From Perca fluviatilis (lineage: Eukaryota; Chordata; Actinopteri; Perciformes; Percidae), in assembly GCF_010015445.1 (NCBI RefSeq), contig NC_053123.1:10323434-10387433 (forward strand): DNA of 64,000 nt. Direction: 5' to 3'. The stretch's first letter is position 1. Each line of letters starts with the position of its first letter. Shown here one piece after another: positions 12,754-24,828 of the stretch. The translations under genes were made by a program, and so were the position numbers. The notes under the pieces are model-generated. The model was not told the origin of the DNA. It did no database searches and worked only from the letters and a program-made list of their open reading frames with translations.

Positions 12754-12822
12754 ATGTGTCGCGGAGCGGGGGGGAGCGCTGCACTGTTCTGCGCACTGGT
12801 TCCGCTGGACGTCACCGAATAA
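12754..12822 (+). other. Possible upstream ORF in the lrp1b 5' leader (22 codons)
   Basis: An ATG at 12754 opens a 22-codon frame ending in TAA at 12820-12822, about 100 nt before the main start codon and in another frame. The -3 base is T and the +4 base is T, so the start context is weak. If transcription begins upstream of 12754, this short frame could lower translation of the main protein. Whether it lies in the mature leader is not known from sequence. Confidence 0.35.
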
Positions 12823-12925
12823 CGGCGCTCGACAACCGGGTAGTGGTGGAGGGGGAGACTGGACCCGGACCGGGAGCAGGACCGGGAGAAGCACCGTGGC
12901 TCTTTATAGCCCGCTCTCCGAAAAC

Positions 12926-13016
12926 ATGTCCGAGTTTTTTCTACTCGCCTTTCTAGCCCTATTCTCGGGATTATTTCCGTGCGCCGAGCCCTCGGCAGTG
13001 TCGGGTGAGGAGAGAG
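12926..13016 (+). CDS. LRP1B (LDL receptor-related protein 1B) exon 1, signal peptide
   Basis: This is the first coding exon of a long gene. It encodes 30 residues plus the first base of codon 31. Residues 1-3 are MSE, followed by a hydrophobic core (about residues 4-17, FFLLAFLALFSGLF) and a polar end rich in Ala, Ser and Glu, which is a cleavable secretory signal peptide with likely cleavage near residues 20-24. The start, spacing and GEER end parallel human LRP1B, which from memory begins MSEFLLALLTLSGLLP and leaves exon 1 at GADR in phase 1. The donor is GAGAG/GTAAGG at 13017, also phase 1. The start has A at -3; an in-frame GTG at 12896 is not needed. LRP1B is a plasma-membrane endocytic receptor of the LDL-receptor family, very large (about 4,600 residues in human) and mainly neural, with LDLa, EGF and beta-propeller repeats encoded by later exons that are absent here. 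Teleosts can have two co-orthologues, which I cannot tell apart. The main alternative is another signal-peptide gene. Confidence 0.78.
13005..13010 (+). other. Alternative in-frame splice donor (GTGAGG)
   Basis: A second donor-like site (CGG/GTGAGG) lies 12 nt before the preferred donor at 13017. It leaves the frame in the same phase 1, so its use would simply remove four residues after the signal peptide. The downstream GTAAGG agrees better with the donor consensus and with the length of the human exon. Confidence 0.4.
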
Positions 13017-13130
13017 GTAAGGAAGAACCGGGCCGTCGGGGATGCGCAGTCCGATCAAACTTGGCTCCACATACGGGCTGTCTCGTAGTGCAGCCTGGTA
13101 TTGTTGCGGGTGTCAAATGTTGTGCAGCTG

Positions 13131-15190
13131 CTGGATATAAACCTCTTATTTTCTTAAAAAGCCACTGTTCATAAATGATAAAGAGTTAAGCATCTAAAAT
13201 TGCTCGTCATTCTTTTTTTGGGGTATCCAGTGTGGGATGATAGCCTATCCTAGAAGTCTGCATCTTTTCTGTTTGTCATTCACGATGTTAAAATGTTGCA
13301 TTATAATGCGTGTCATCTGATAAACCCCAAATAACGACACCACCTTTATTCTGACTCATTGAACTTGCCCTGCGCATTTAGCACAGCTTTTTCCATTTCT
13401 CAGGAAAATTCTTGAGCCTGTTGGGAGCCAGAATAGATTCTGTGGCTCTGGCTGCAGGCGCGTAGCAGCGCTATCCTCCGGTGCAGCAGGTGAAAATATC
13501 CCTGTGCCAAAGTGTGATTTGTCTCTCCCCGAGCTGCTGCTTGTATTTCTGCCGTGGGATCATCACAGCATCGGATGGAGACGCAGTTGATAGGACTAGC
13601 TCTTCACGCTCAACTACACCTACAGTGCGGTGTGCAACCTTACTAGTGATGTAAAATCCAGGGAATTTGAATTGTCACAAAATTACAGCATATCTGTGTC
13701 CCTGCTGAGTGCTGTCTGTCTCACCGGGTTTTTACAATTAGCAATCATCCTTCTAGTGTCCTATAGGATGGATCAATTCACTTCAACTATTTATTTTTAT
13801 TTATTTCTATTTATTTGCAGAATATAGGCTAGAGTTCAAGCACGTTTTTCAGTTTATGTTGCCTATATCTTCCAGCTATTCACACAAGGCTACTTTTTTG
13901 GAAGTATCAGATGAAAGTTGTACAGTATAACCATATGGCTCCTCAAAGGAGGGACAATCAGTAGGCTACTTAATTATGATAGAAATGTGAAATGTGTTTT
14001 GCTTAAACAGGCCTAACTATGTTTATGCTTATAGACTACTTTTTGTCCTGGCTTTTAATTTTTCAGGGCTGCCATTTGAGTATAGACTTGCTGAATGATA
14101 GGCACTGGGTTGGAATAATTGCAGTTACATGAAGCAATAAATAAAAAATAAAAACATGACTAGGCTGTTGTGAAACATCCATTAATTGCTTGCCTCAAGT
14201 TCCCTCACTTCTTTATTCTCCATGTGAGACTGTCCCAAATGTTACCAAATAACCCCCCAACACAGCATGGAAAACGGAGACTCAGAGTTTGCCTGGCAAT
14301 CACAGTAGGCAAGAAGTCTGTTTACCTCTCTCTGTGCATGGAATGAAAAGATGAATTTGTCTCTTGAAGTCCCTGAGGATGCCCCTGCTCTGAGAGGGGA
14401 CTGCTAAAAGACTGCTGGAGTTTGTGTTTGTCAGCATTGCAGCACTGAGCTTTATTAGTGTAGCTTGAAATCAGTGTGAAGATTTACGTGGTATTGGATT
14501 GTCTTGTATGGGCTGGTTTGACCATATTTGAGATATATTCAGACATACACACGCAGATCTGAAAGCATAGTTGGGTCCTGGTCCGATGCTGTCCTGCTCC
14601 TCTGCATTTTCACCGTGAATAAAGCAAAGCTCTCTTAGCTGCGTCTAAATGGACACTAATGATAATGGCATTTCTTATTTCTTCCAACACCAAAGCTGGT
14701 TGTTAGTCTAATTAGTCCAAAATTAATTTGCTTTGTGGTAGCAGCCTTGTGTGCCAAGTGGCGAGTCTGTGGTTTTCATTGTGCAAATTTGAAGCAATTC
14801 CAGCTCATTCATCATAGAATGCCATTGTCTCTGTTCGAAATGCCTTCATGGTATCCAACTCCTTATCATTTTTGTCCATCTAACATTGAGCAGGCTGACC
14901 TGGCCGGGCCGGCATGAGACAAAGACAAGCTTGAGAAGTTTAGACACACCAGACTGCTGGCTGTTTTATGACACTTTTTTTTTTTTTTTTTAAATCCAAA
15001 TACCCTTGGTCTCAGTCAGTGACCTCACCACTGGATAAGCATCACCTAGCACAAAAAAGCTCAAGGTTGTTTGAAATGTAAACCCCATTTTAAAAGATGA
15101 TAGTATAGTGGGAGACACAGATAGGCCCATGCAGTAATGCAAGGAAGGCGGCCTTTAGGAGCTAATTAAGTGAGATAGTGAGATGTTATC
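13131..15190. other. Intron stretch, nothing recognised
   Basis: No coding exon or clear transposon end. It contains TTTA-rich DNA near 13785-13818 and an 18-nt T run at about 14975-14992. Confidence 0.5.

Positions 15191-15236
<46 letters not shown>
15191..15236. repeat. (GTCT)n microsatellite
   Basis: Eleven or more perfect GTCT units, with no interruptions. Confidence 0.96.
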
Positions 15237-18200
15237 ATAATCTATATGATGGAGAGGTGTCTATGTGGAGTATGTTAACCAGTAGAGATTAAAAGGAGTA
15301 TATAGGTTTTTCTTATTTTAAACCCCTTAAATTTAGCTTCATTTACATTTACAAACCACCTGTTTGGGATGGAGTTTTCAAGTTCAGCTTTGTATATCAA
15401 TCATAGAATATGAATATAATACAGATAATTATGTTGCATATAATTTATCCAAGAATGGTGGATCTTAATGTTCCCTGTTGAAATCTGGTATGTTACCACT
15501 CAGTGGAATGGAAGATGAAATGCTCATTTCTTCATCGTACCACCTTAATCATCTAGAAAATTACTTTCATTTAGTTTTCCAGTTATTATTCTATTTTTCT
15601 GGGAACCACGCAATACTTTAAGTAAGATACAAAATAAACACATGAATTGATTTTATTTTTTTATTTTTTATGGATGATACACAACGACTGGGTTAACTAA
15701 ACATTTAACGGGCAGTCCAATGATTTTTACACTTGGAAGTTCAGTTTAGTTGTCACAAGGTGTAGAAATAAACCTGTAAAAACAGTTGTATAATGTACTC
15801 CATGGTTCTGGAAGAGCTATCTGGGGGAAAAAAAGTGACCTTATGATTATCAGGGTTATTTCTGCTTGGTCTTGAGCCTTAAACTTAAAGAGAGCCTCAG
15901 GTTGCGTTATGGAAATTGAAGGATCCAGTGTTTTTGAAACTTGACCCAAACGAGGATGTAGAAGTCAGGATATTTCAGTCTGTGCTGCTTCGATTTTGGC
16001 CATTGTTTCTTAAATCTGTCTCTTGTGAGTCCTCTAACTTTATGGAAGTGCATCACTGGAGTAGCACTTAAAGTCAGGCAGTTACTTGGAAAAATGCCTG
16101 GGAGAGGAGGGGAAAAAAGCCTCAGGATAAACGTTAGGATGTAGCTTTTATTTTCTGCTATGTGATGCACAACATTTTAAAATGTTTCAGATAAATGTTA
16201 TTTGGATGTATATAGAAGTACATCATGTAATAACTGGTTATGTACGTTTTTCGATATATAGGGGTGTCCTGTAATCCCAGGTGGGATGGGATAAATGTTT
16301 GGCACGGCATGGAGGAAAATAACTAGCTACAAATACTATGACCTCTAGTAATAGTATTGTCATTTTAAGTAATGCAATTGTGTTATTAAATATTTTTAAA
16401 GCACAAAAGGATTTTTACAGATTTCCCTTTTTCATGCATCAGGACTGTCACATATTCAGTCCTTACCTTTTCAGAGTTAAACAATTGTCTCATGCCATTG
16501 AATCACTAAGTAATCAAAGCCAGAGTGTTGGTGTTAGAGCAAGGAACAACATGCCTTAATTCAGGGATTTGGGCATTAATAATCTCTGACATCTGCACAA
16601 TGACCATCTATAACTCTGCTTCCTCAGTGCTGCAGAGTTAAATACATGTTCACTCTACTTAATGTCCCCATTGTATCCTTGCTCATTTAATAGATAGCTT
16701 GGAAGCAGGAAATTGGTCACTAAATTGCAGTTGGACATGATAGATTGCAACCAAATGGAGATTATGTAAATCACTTGCCTTTGGCAAAACTAAAGTAAAA
16801 ACGCACATGTATTTGATGGTCCTGAGGACTTTCTATGACATTCAGCCTACACAGAGTTGGTGTTATATGAAGACCAGGATGTCGTTTTTATGGGAGAGAA
16901 ATGATGGGCAGTGACTAACGGTTGACCTTCAGTGGTTGGACTGAATTCTGTTTTCGCAGCCTTTTCACATCTTTTTCTGGAAAGCATTAACGCAAAATGA
17001 GCCCACCAGCTGCGAGGCCTCCTTTTGTAGCTCGATTTTCTGTCCGCATCCTGTTCTGACACGGCAGCAAAAGTGTCCACCTCAGCAATAGGTGATCCTC
17101 AGGACGGAAGGTGGCTCGCACTCACCCGGCCAAGCTGTCTTCACCCAGTGATTGGAGAAACCACATGTAGAGTCCAGTTAAAGCTGGTTTGCAAAAAAAT
17201 AAATAAAGTGAACGCTGAGAGGATGTGAAGAAGAGGGTGAAGGGTGGTCTGAGTAGGAGGTGATGCACTAGTCAGCACAGCAAAGGAAAACTTGTGGAGT
17301 GAGCACTGGCTGGTGTTGTTGTTGGCATTCACGTACCTCAGGTGCTTTTTTTTTTATTGACCATTGCTTCACAAGTTAGTCCTTTCTGGGGGAAAAAAAA
17401 GTTAAAAGTCAAAGCAGACTGTCTGTTGGAAACAGTTCAGTTTGTAAATGAGCAGATTAAGCACTTCTATCAAACCTCAATGTTTAGTTTTTTCCCCCTA
17501 GAAGTACTTCAAACATCATACTAGTCATCACTGGTTCGTGTGGGCCAAGTGCTTACACAGCATTTTTGCAGGATTGCATTCAGTCTTTTACAAGCTATGA
17601 AAAGACATTAAAACAGCTGACACATCTATGCGGTGATGTCAGCTAAGTATTGCTGTCACTGAGCTCTTACATCTATCTCAGGGCAGAGGTGAAGTATGGC
17701 CTCAAGCTACAGGAGCTAGCACTGAACCAGCCCCCACACAATATCATTATGGGATGTATGCAGTGTGATGGTGGAGCTGGACTGACTCCCTTTGAAACAA
17801 AAGTTATTGAATGAAGCCATTGGATTTTGATAGTGTCACATTTAATATCACCTCTCACAGTCTTAATGGGTTGCAATTGGATTTCTCAGGTGTTGAAAGC
17901 CATTGGCTGTAAATTGACTTGTGGCATTGATTACCAATAGCAGGAGGGGCTACATTTTTGACCCACGTGATCGATTTGTGTTGAAGTTGTAGGCAAGACT
18001 TAATTATGGGGGTGGCATGGGGTTTGGTATTTAATTTTCCGAAATGTTACATAATTTAAAATGTGAATATTGAATCAATAAGTCCTTCTTCAGAGAAGCC
18101 CCATCTTGCAGGAGTTGGTTCAAAGAGCTAGGCTCAGCTGTATAATGGCTGCTTGATAAAGTGTAGATACATTATAAATGGAGGGAGGCATAACTGTTTA

Positions 18201-21200
18201 TTGCCAAATATGCTAATGAAAATGGGGCTCATAAGGGCAGTGGCGGGAGTTGAGTATGAGGTCATTAGTGGTTGACGGATAAGGTAGAATGCATCATAAA
18301 ATGAAATGTAAGGGTGATATGTGCCTTGTGAATGGGAATAAAAAAAACGATGCAGAAGCAAAGCTATCATCTGCTGAAACACAAATTTAAACTATGAAAC
18401 AGTCTTGTACTGTATTATCTTCTATGGGAAAAGGTGAGGATCGCCATGGACTGCCTGGACAGGAAAGGTTAGTATGAAACTGGCTGTGAAAAGTGAGGCT
18501 TGAGTCGATCGAACGTCTCTTGAAGTGCGGGGTGGGGTGTCCCTTCTCAGGCTAAAAGTCTTTCTCTCAGTTTGAAAGGGTGAACTGCTGGCCGGATGGA
18601 GGCAGCACCCTGAGGACATGCCCCCTGCATAACGTTGTGAGCTCAGCATGTGCCAGACGTTTAATGCAGCAGCAGTGGATCCTTCTGGATTGTACTGGTT
18701 CTTCCACGTAGTTCCAACATTCTGTCTAGACTGGCCTAGAGACCAGTTGGCTATTGTGTTTACTGCTACGTATATACTAAGGGGCCTTTCCTGCAGAGGT
18801 TGTGTTGCCATGGGAATAAGTGGTGTGGAGCAGTCTTTAAATATATATAGAGAGGGAGAAGGGGCATTGACCTTACTGTTTTATAGTTCAATCTCACACT
18901 TAACTGGCTAGTCTTTATCACTGTGTGTTGTCTATCCTTGCAACAAAAAAAAATGACTGAGCTCCTTTTAATTGATTAGCAGACTGGTTGGCATGCAGTT
19001 GGCTGACCGAAGTCATTTTAGTGGAGATGTTATTCTATTGTTCTGTACTTCATTGAATTCTCCAGATGGACAAAATCACACAACTTGTTACATTAGTGTT
19101 ATGAGCTGTTCAAATTAACGTGATGAAGCATATATTGTTCATTTAAAAAGTCTTTTAATAGGCTTTTCTTTTCCGTGTGTGAGGTGGTGAAGAGGTACCC
19201 TTCTCTGGAGGGAGCAATTCACCCTGCATGAAGAGTGTGCTCATTGTTTGAATAAGCTGTTATTTGTTGGCACACTCTCATCCAAATATTAAACTGGCAA
19301 TATGGAGATCCCCTGGTTAATGTATGAGCCTTCGAGCGCTGAGCCTATGGCCCAGCCCCAACAACAAGCATCTCGTTGATTAATACTTAAAGATTTGATT
19401 CATCACTGTGGGCAGAGAACATTTCCTGTCCATACCAGACACAGCAGATTTAATTTCTGCTGTGTTGCAGCACTACTTTGTGATTTAAAGTGATCAGCTC
19501 TGGGAATCTTTGCTGGGAAAAAAATCTTGTCTAGCATAGTTTTAAAATGGTGAATGGTTGGACACACCTGAAACTATTCTTGCTCAAATAAATTGTGCAC
19601 AAAAGGCATATGCTCAGACCGACTGGCTATTGCAGGCATCCATGACCAATGTGCAGGTCAGAAGTGCTGGTGTCGAGCCCCGAGTGGCAACGGTGGTGGT
19701 CAGAGGACCAGAGGACCAGAGTGAGGGCTGCTGAAGCCTGGCTGGGGACTCTTTCTCCCAGCTGCCACCTGGCACAGACCGACGCTCAGGGCTCCATCAT
19801 GCAGACTTGGCCCAGAAAACCAGAACAGGGGAGGGATTCATCCCTCCCCCAACAAGCTTCATTCAGCAGACAAACCTAAGGCCAGTTGGTAATGCTACGC
19901 TGTGTCCTTCTTAAAAGAAAAATTGGCGGACTGAGCAATTAAGAAATATTGAGCCATCAAGGTTGTTTCATTTTAATGTACGCCTCTGTAATAATCCATC
20001 ATTTTATCCTTTTAATGGATTTAAACATAAAATGCTTATGTACTAACGGCTAACCCACAGAACGGAAGGTATTGTCTCTTTTGCCTTATTTGTTTTTCAG
20101 TCATCTCACAAGCCATTGCCTTTTTAAAGAGCTGCAGTATATTCCAGCCATTAAGCAAAAATATGAACGCAAAGAATGAAATCATCTTTTGTGAAGATGC
20201 TGAACAGCGTACGTACAGTGTATTTATATAACACAGAGAACACAGAATTAGGGGTTTCGTGGTTCCCAAGCTTGCCAGAGACCAACTTTCTCTCACACAA
20301 ACAGTATATATTGGAGAGCATGCACACAAACACATAAACAAGCCAAGCTTTTCTGAAAACGAATGGCATTGCCCTGTCTGTGTTGTGGCTGGCTTCCCTG
20401 GCAGAGCTCACCGTAGTTAGATGGAGGATAGAAAGAGAAATTATTGGCATCATTTTCACGCCTGTGTGCAAAGCAACGAGTGGCTACATCAAATGTGCAG
20501 CCGGTTCATTGTCAACGGCTGTGGGCTGCACTAAGAATACCTACCAGTCTGATTCTTTCGATATCAATTTGGAGGAGCCAGTCTTAGTCTATGTCCAAGC
20601 CTGACAGTGCACCAAAAGAGGCTTTTTGGCCTAAAATATTTGTGAAATTGCCACTAAGGATGAATAATTTAATGCACTTTCATAGCATGGTGCATGAATT
20701 GAAAGTCAAAATTGCACTGCTGCCCCTACTTACACCTGCAGCAGGCACACAATTCGCTCTCAACAGCTGTGATACTGTTGGCCCACGAGGATTGAGTTCA
20801 GTCTCACTATCACTGAGTTACTTTGTGTTAAAATTAGATTGCCAAATACATCACCACCAGCTGTCATCAATCTGATTCAGTATGATTCCCTAACATGTTT
20901 CCGAGCTGCTATTGATCTTTGCTCCCCGCCACCCTCCCTTCTCACACACTGTTGAATTGGGTGTCCTATTAACTGTGTTCCCATCAATCACAGTTCACCC
21001 ATGTTTGTTTGGAGAAGTCTTTGATACGATTAGAGCAGTGCTCCCGCGCTCATGCTACGTGGTTTTCTCCCGTTCCATTTCTCGTGTCGGCTGACTTGAA
21101 ATGCGTGCAGTCGCTCCCCTCTTGCTTCAGCGATGTGCCTCGCTGCTCCATAGCAGAGACCAGAGATTAAGCACTTGGGCCTCAAACATGTCGGCTGTCA

Positions 21201-21561
21201 CAGGTATCTCTCACTGCTCCGTGCCAGATAAGGGCCACTTGTTCCTGAAACAGCCCTTTACGAGAAATAAAAACCCCTCTGGAATTACTTAGATTTAATG
21301 TTTCTCTTCGAGAGTGCATTCCTATGATTGCTTTTGTGGCCTTAGACAAGTCAACAATTTAAGATTAGTGCCCCATCTTTTTATTTTCTTTTTTGGCAAA
21401 TGATTTTCCTTGCTAATTTTTTTTGTATTTCCAATTTATTTCAATTTAATGCGGATTCTGCCTTTGCATACTTATTTATATATCGTGCCATACCTCATTC
21501 ATTCCAAATTAATTGCGATGGAAAACCTCTCCATGACTTACGATTCAGGCACAAGGGTATT
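15237..21561. other. Intron stretch, mostly unique DNA
   Basis: No supported gene or clear repeat ends in over 6 kb. Open frames up to 129 codons (18422-18811, minus) lack recognisable domains and overlap frames on the other strand. The blocks around 19960-20210 and 20880-21300 are repeat-poor with balanced composition, and are discussed as candidate conserved non-coding DNA. Confidence 0.45.
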
Positions 21562-21718
21562 TTAGGGTGGTTACAGCATCTGCCACTTCACAGCAACATG
21601 CCTCGGTTGGATTCCAGCATTGGAACCTTTGTTGCATGTCATACCTCTCTCTCTTCAATATTTTCCTCTCTACTCAAATAAGGGCAGAAATGCCAACAAA
21701 ATAATAATTAAAAAAAGA
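21562..21718 (+). mobile_element. tRNA-derived SINE (second family), plus orientation
   Basis: An A-box-like segment lies at 21568-21583 and a B box GGTTGGATTCC at 21605-21615. The body GCATGTCATACCTCTCTCTC and a tail with CTACTCAAATAAGGGC followed by AATAATAATTAAAAAAAGA match, allowing for drift, the SINEs at 32680 and 38605. I recall the family as very common in percomorph genomes. The copy is diverged, with short deletions in the tRNA-like head. Confidence 0.7.
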
Positions 21719-22309
21719 AAGGTCATTGAGCACAAAGAATGAGAAGCCAACAATACGTTTTGAAAGGATTGCCACAAAGAGCTACAGTCACGCTATTCTG
21801 AATTTGAAAACAAATATAATATTTGGTAAAAATGACCATTTTGTGCCAACAAAAAGCAGCCCAAGACAGGCAACCTTTAGTGTTAATCTCTTTCAAGTTG
21901 AAACCAAAATTAGAGGATTTAGTGGAAAAAAACAAGGTGGGAGCACACTGATAAACAGCCTTTTGAATATGGTGCAAACCACAGTTGGTAGGTATGCATT
22001 TCTTGCAGTAACATTGGGACGCACCTTGTATGTATATGGAAGGGAAATTTGTTTTATGGGGAGTAATATGTGATAGTTAAATTTAGCATTTGTCTCCAGA
22101 TACTAAACAAGAACGAAGCTTTTAAAAATTGTCATGCTTATCCTAGCTGCATATTGCAAATCATGAATTAGGTTTAAGTAACCCTTTTAGAAATGTTTTT
22201 TTCTGAATTAAAAATATACTATGGGAAGCATTTTCTTACTAATTTACTTATAGTTCTTATCACTACAGCAGATCTGTGGCAAACCAAGTGTTGTGCTCTC
22301 TGCCATGAA

Positions 22310-22980
22310 AACTGACTCTTTAGTGAGGGGGTAAGCTTCGCTTCAGAACGCGTAGCTCCTATGGCGCCATTTTGATGCTACAAAGCGATCACCTCCCGTT
22401 ACCATCCCATTGACTGCCATTCATTTTGACGTCACTTTGACAGCGAATAACTTTACATCTGAAGCGTTTAAAGACTCTATTTGTCCAATGTATAAAAGGC
22501 TCCATTACCTCGTACCTCACATTATGGCTCCGTAACAGACGTTTTTGTAAAACTAGGCTAACGATTGTGTCATAACCACACGACTTACTGTCGCACAGTA
22601 GAGGAATTACCGTATAGTACAGGAGAAGCTCGCTGGCAGTTTCGACTTACGTTAGCCGTTTAGGTTTAATTACTAATGTTAACTATCATTTAGCAATAAT
22701 TAGCCTGTTCCCATGTTATCTCCTTACATATACCTACGCTCTCAGTCTCTGTAAGATTCGGAATGATTGAGATTTCTCTTGGCACCGCTACCAGAAGACT
22801 TACAACTTTCAGACAGGTTGCTCACATCACATTTACGTCGTCTCTCTCAGTTGGAGGCTGCGCAGTAACACTCAGCGCTCACCGGAAAAGTGCTTCCAAT
22901 AGCCTTCACTGGTCTCCGTCCAGAGCAACGGGGTCTGTTGGTCCATTATATACTGTCTATGCTCTTTAGCCACATAGTGA
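22310..22980. mobile_element. Interspersed repeat, probable DNA transposon remnant
   Basis: The block reads as a repeat I recall from many percomorph genomes, including the phrases CCATCCCATTGACTGCCATT and AATAACTTTACATCTGAAGC. It ends near a TATACTGTCTATG motif. Its CpG content is higher than that of its neighbours. I could not define terminal inverted repeats or a target duplication, so class and borders are tentative. No transposase frame is present. Confidence 0.5.
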
Positions 22981-23785
22981 CATCATAACTACCTGTTGCT
23001 TCCTGCTTGGATTCTATATTGAGCCTTGTGCACACCAACTATTAACGATAAATCACGGGAATAAGAAAGTTCAATCATTTTTGCATTACTGCTTTTTAAT
23101 TGTATCCATAATCTGCTAATTTGGTCCCCCCCCTCACCCAACAGTCTATACAGTACCAGCATGCACTAAGCAAAAGGCTGGCAAACATATGGAGATTTTA
23201 GCGGTGTGTTACAGGCTAACAAACAATTATATTCACACTCTCATTCACACCTACAGTGAGGGCAATTTACGGTCTGAATTTTATTAGACTTGCATATATT
23301 TGGACTTGGTTGGAAACCCGAACCACTTATGTAAAATTATGAAAAGCATTCCAAGTTTACACGCAAAAGGCGAATGATCAGATGACCGATCTTTTTGAAA
23401 TATTTTGAGTGCATTGACCTTAGTAGTAAAATTCAAATTTAATAAAAAAAAAAAAAGATGTCTGCAACCATCTGTGTAATGCAGTGTGTAGATATGTGTA
23501 TGACATTCTGGTAATATGCATCAAGGTAAGGTGTGCAGCAGTAGGTGTAAATTGAGCTTCATGGCGTAGGAGGTGGTAAATCAGTGGTAGAAAATGAGCA
23601 AGTAAAGCTGCACCTGCATAGTGTTTATCTGTTGGAAACACATTAGCTCACAGTCCCAGACATCATGAGATGATGGCCTAAAATGTGGAGTGAATACCTG
23701 AGGTCATGATCTAATGAAGCCCTGCTTTGTAATAAAAGGAGGTTGTTTATTGGGGACACATGACATCTGTTTTGTTAACAGTCAG

Positions 23786-24404
23786 CAGATGTGGGTAGAA
23801 TAGCCAAAAATTTTACTCAAGTAAAAATACTGTTACTTCATGTGACTCAAGTAAAAGTAAAAAGTAGTCCTCTAAATAAATAATTACTTAAGCAAGGGTA
23901 AAAAAGTGCTTGGTGAAAAAACTACTCAAGTACTAAGGCAAATTATAGTTCATCCAATACATTAAATAAATTAAAATTAATTACAAAATGGCTTAAATTA
24001 ATATAATCCAGGTAAATTAAAGTACTTAAAAAATAAAATAATAAATAAAAAATGTATACTTTTTTAGTTTTGCTACGACTGTAAAGCTAACCCGTCCCGC
24101 TGCTGAGATTGAGTACGGTCATGTGACGAGACTGCACAACACAACACAACTACGTCACGTGGTAGAGCCTTTAGCAGAAGTCTTTCTCTCTCTGTCAAAA
24201 TAAAACAATGACGCATAGAATACCAAAGAGGTAAAAAGAAAAGTAACGAGATCATTGTAGCCTAATGTAGCGGAGTAAGAGTACAGTTTCTTCTTCACAA
24301 ATCTACTCAAGTAAAAGTAAAAAGTATAGTGATTTAAAACTACTCCTAGAAGTATAATTTTTTTCAAAAACTTACTTAATGTAACTCATTACTACCCACC
24401 TCTG
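23786..24404. mobile_element. hAT-type non-autonomous DNA transposon with 8-bp target duplication
   Basis: The left end is CAGATGTGGGTAGAATAGCC. The right end, reverse-complemented, is CAGAGGTGGGTAGTAATGAG, the CAGAGGTGGGTAG terminus typical of a widespread fish hAT group. The flanks are ACAGTCAG (23778-23785) and ACCGTCAG (24405-24412), which match at 7 of 8 positions. Subterminal ACTCAAGTAAAAGTAAAAAGTA motifs recur in inverted orientation near both ends and could be transposase-binding repeats. The interior is 619 bp and lacks a transposase, so it is a deletion derivative or MITE. Confidence 0.85.
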
Positions 24405-24797
24405 ACCGTCAGTCATGGTTAGGCATATAAATACATGTAAATTGTTTGTACAATTTTGTACCTGTGGAACACACTGTACTTTTGCTAGCCTTCTCAAAGG
24501 AAGAGATGGGCGTTACCATGGCAATTAACTACCCAATCATAATGTTTTACAGTCCTCAAACAAACTCCCTCCCTGTACATAAGCAACCTTTTATGCGTGT
24601 TGCTCTATTCAATTTTTTTCAATTTGGGTTGAGAGATAACAGTTTTGCTGTGTCTGGACATAATTTAAACTTTGACTTGTTTATGTAATCCAATAAGTGC
24701 GGGCTGGTTTGTGTTTAGCCAGGGCGCATATGACAGATTGTCTGGCATTATTGTCTCATCATACTCAGCAGGCTTCTGTTATTGTTGTAATATACTA

Positions 24798-24828
<31 letters not shown>

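Larger units (their letters stand above)
12540..13130 (+). promoter_or_regulatory. CpG-rich promoter region of lrp1b
   Basis: CpG density rises sharply here compared with the AT-rich flanks, the composition expected of a vertebrate CpG-island promoter. A CCAAT box lies at 12561-12565. A G-rich SP1/EGR-like stretch lies at 12761-12778, and a CRE half site ACGTCA at 12809-12814. No TATA box is placed at a sensible distance, which suits a dispersed start-site promoter. The exact transcription start is not visible. The region includes the exon, so part of the CpG signal is 5' untranslated and coding sequence. Confidence 0.6.

Noticed and set aside
12896..12925. In-frame GTG start upstream of the lrp1b ATG
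   Set aside because: Nuclear vertebrate genes rarely start at GTG, and the ATG at 12926 has A at -3 and matches the known start of LRP1B.
12699..13070. 123-codon minus-strand frame over the promoter and exon 1
   Set aside because: It is a shadow of the CpG-rich region; GC-rich DNA has few stops. The plus-strand signal peptide and donor explain the locus better.
18422..18811. 129-codon minus-strand frame
   Set aside because: It overlaps an 87-codon plus-strand frame, shows no domain and has no neighbouring exon structure.
21726..22073. 115-codon plus-strand frame
   Set aside because: No conserved motif; it starts just after the SINE tail and lies in intron sequence with no splice support.
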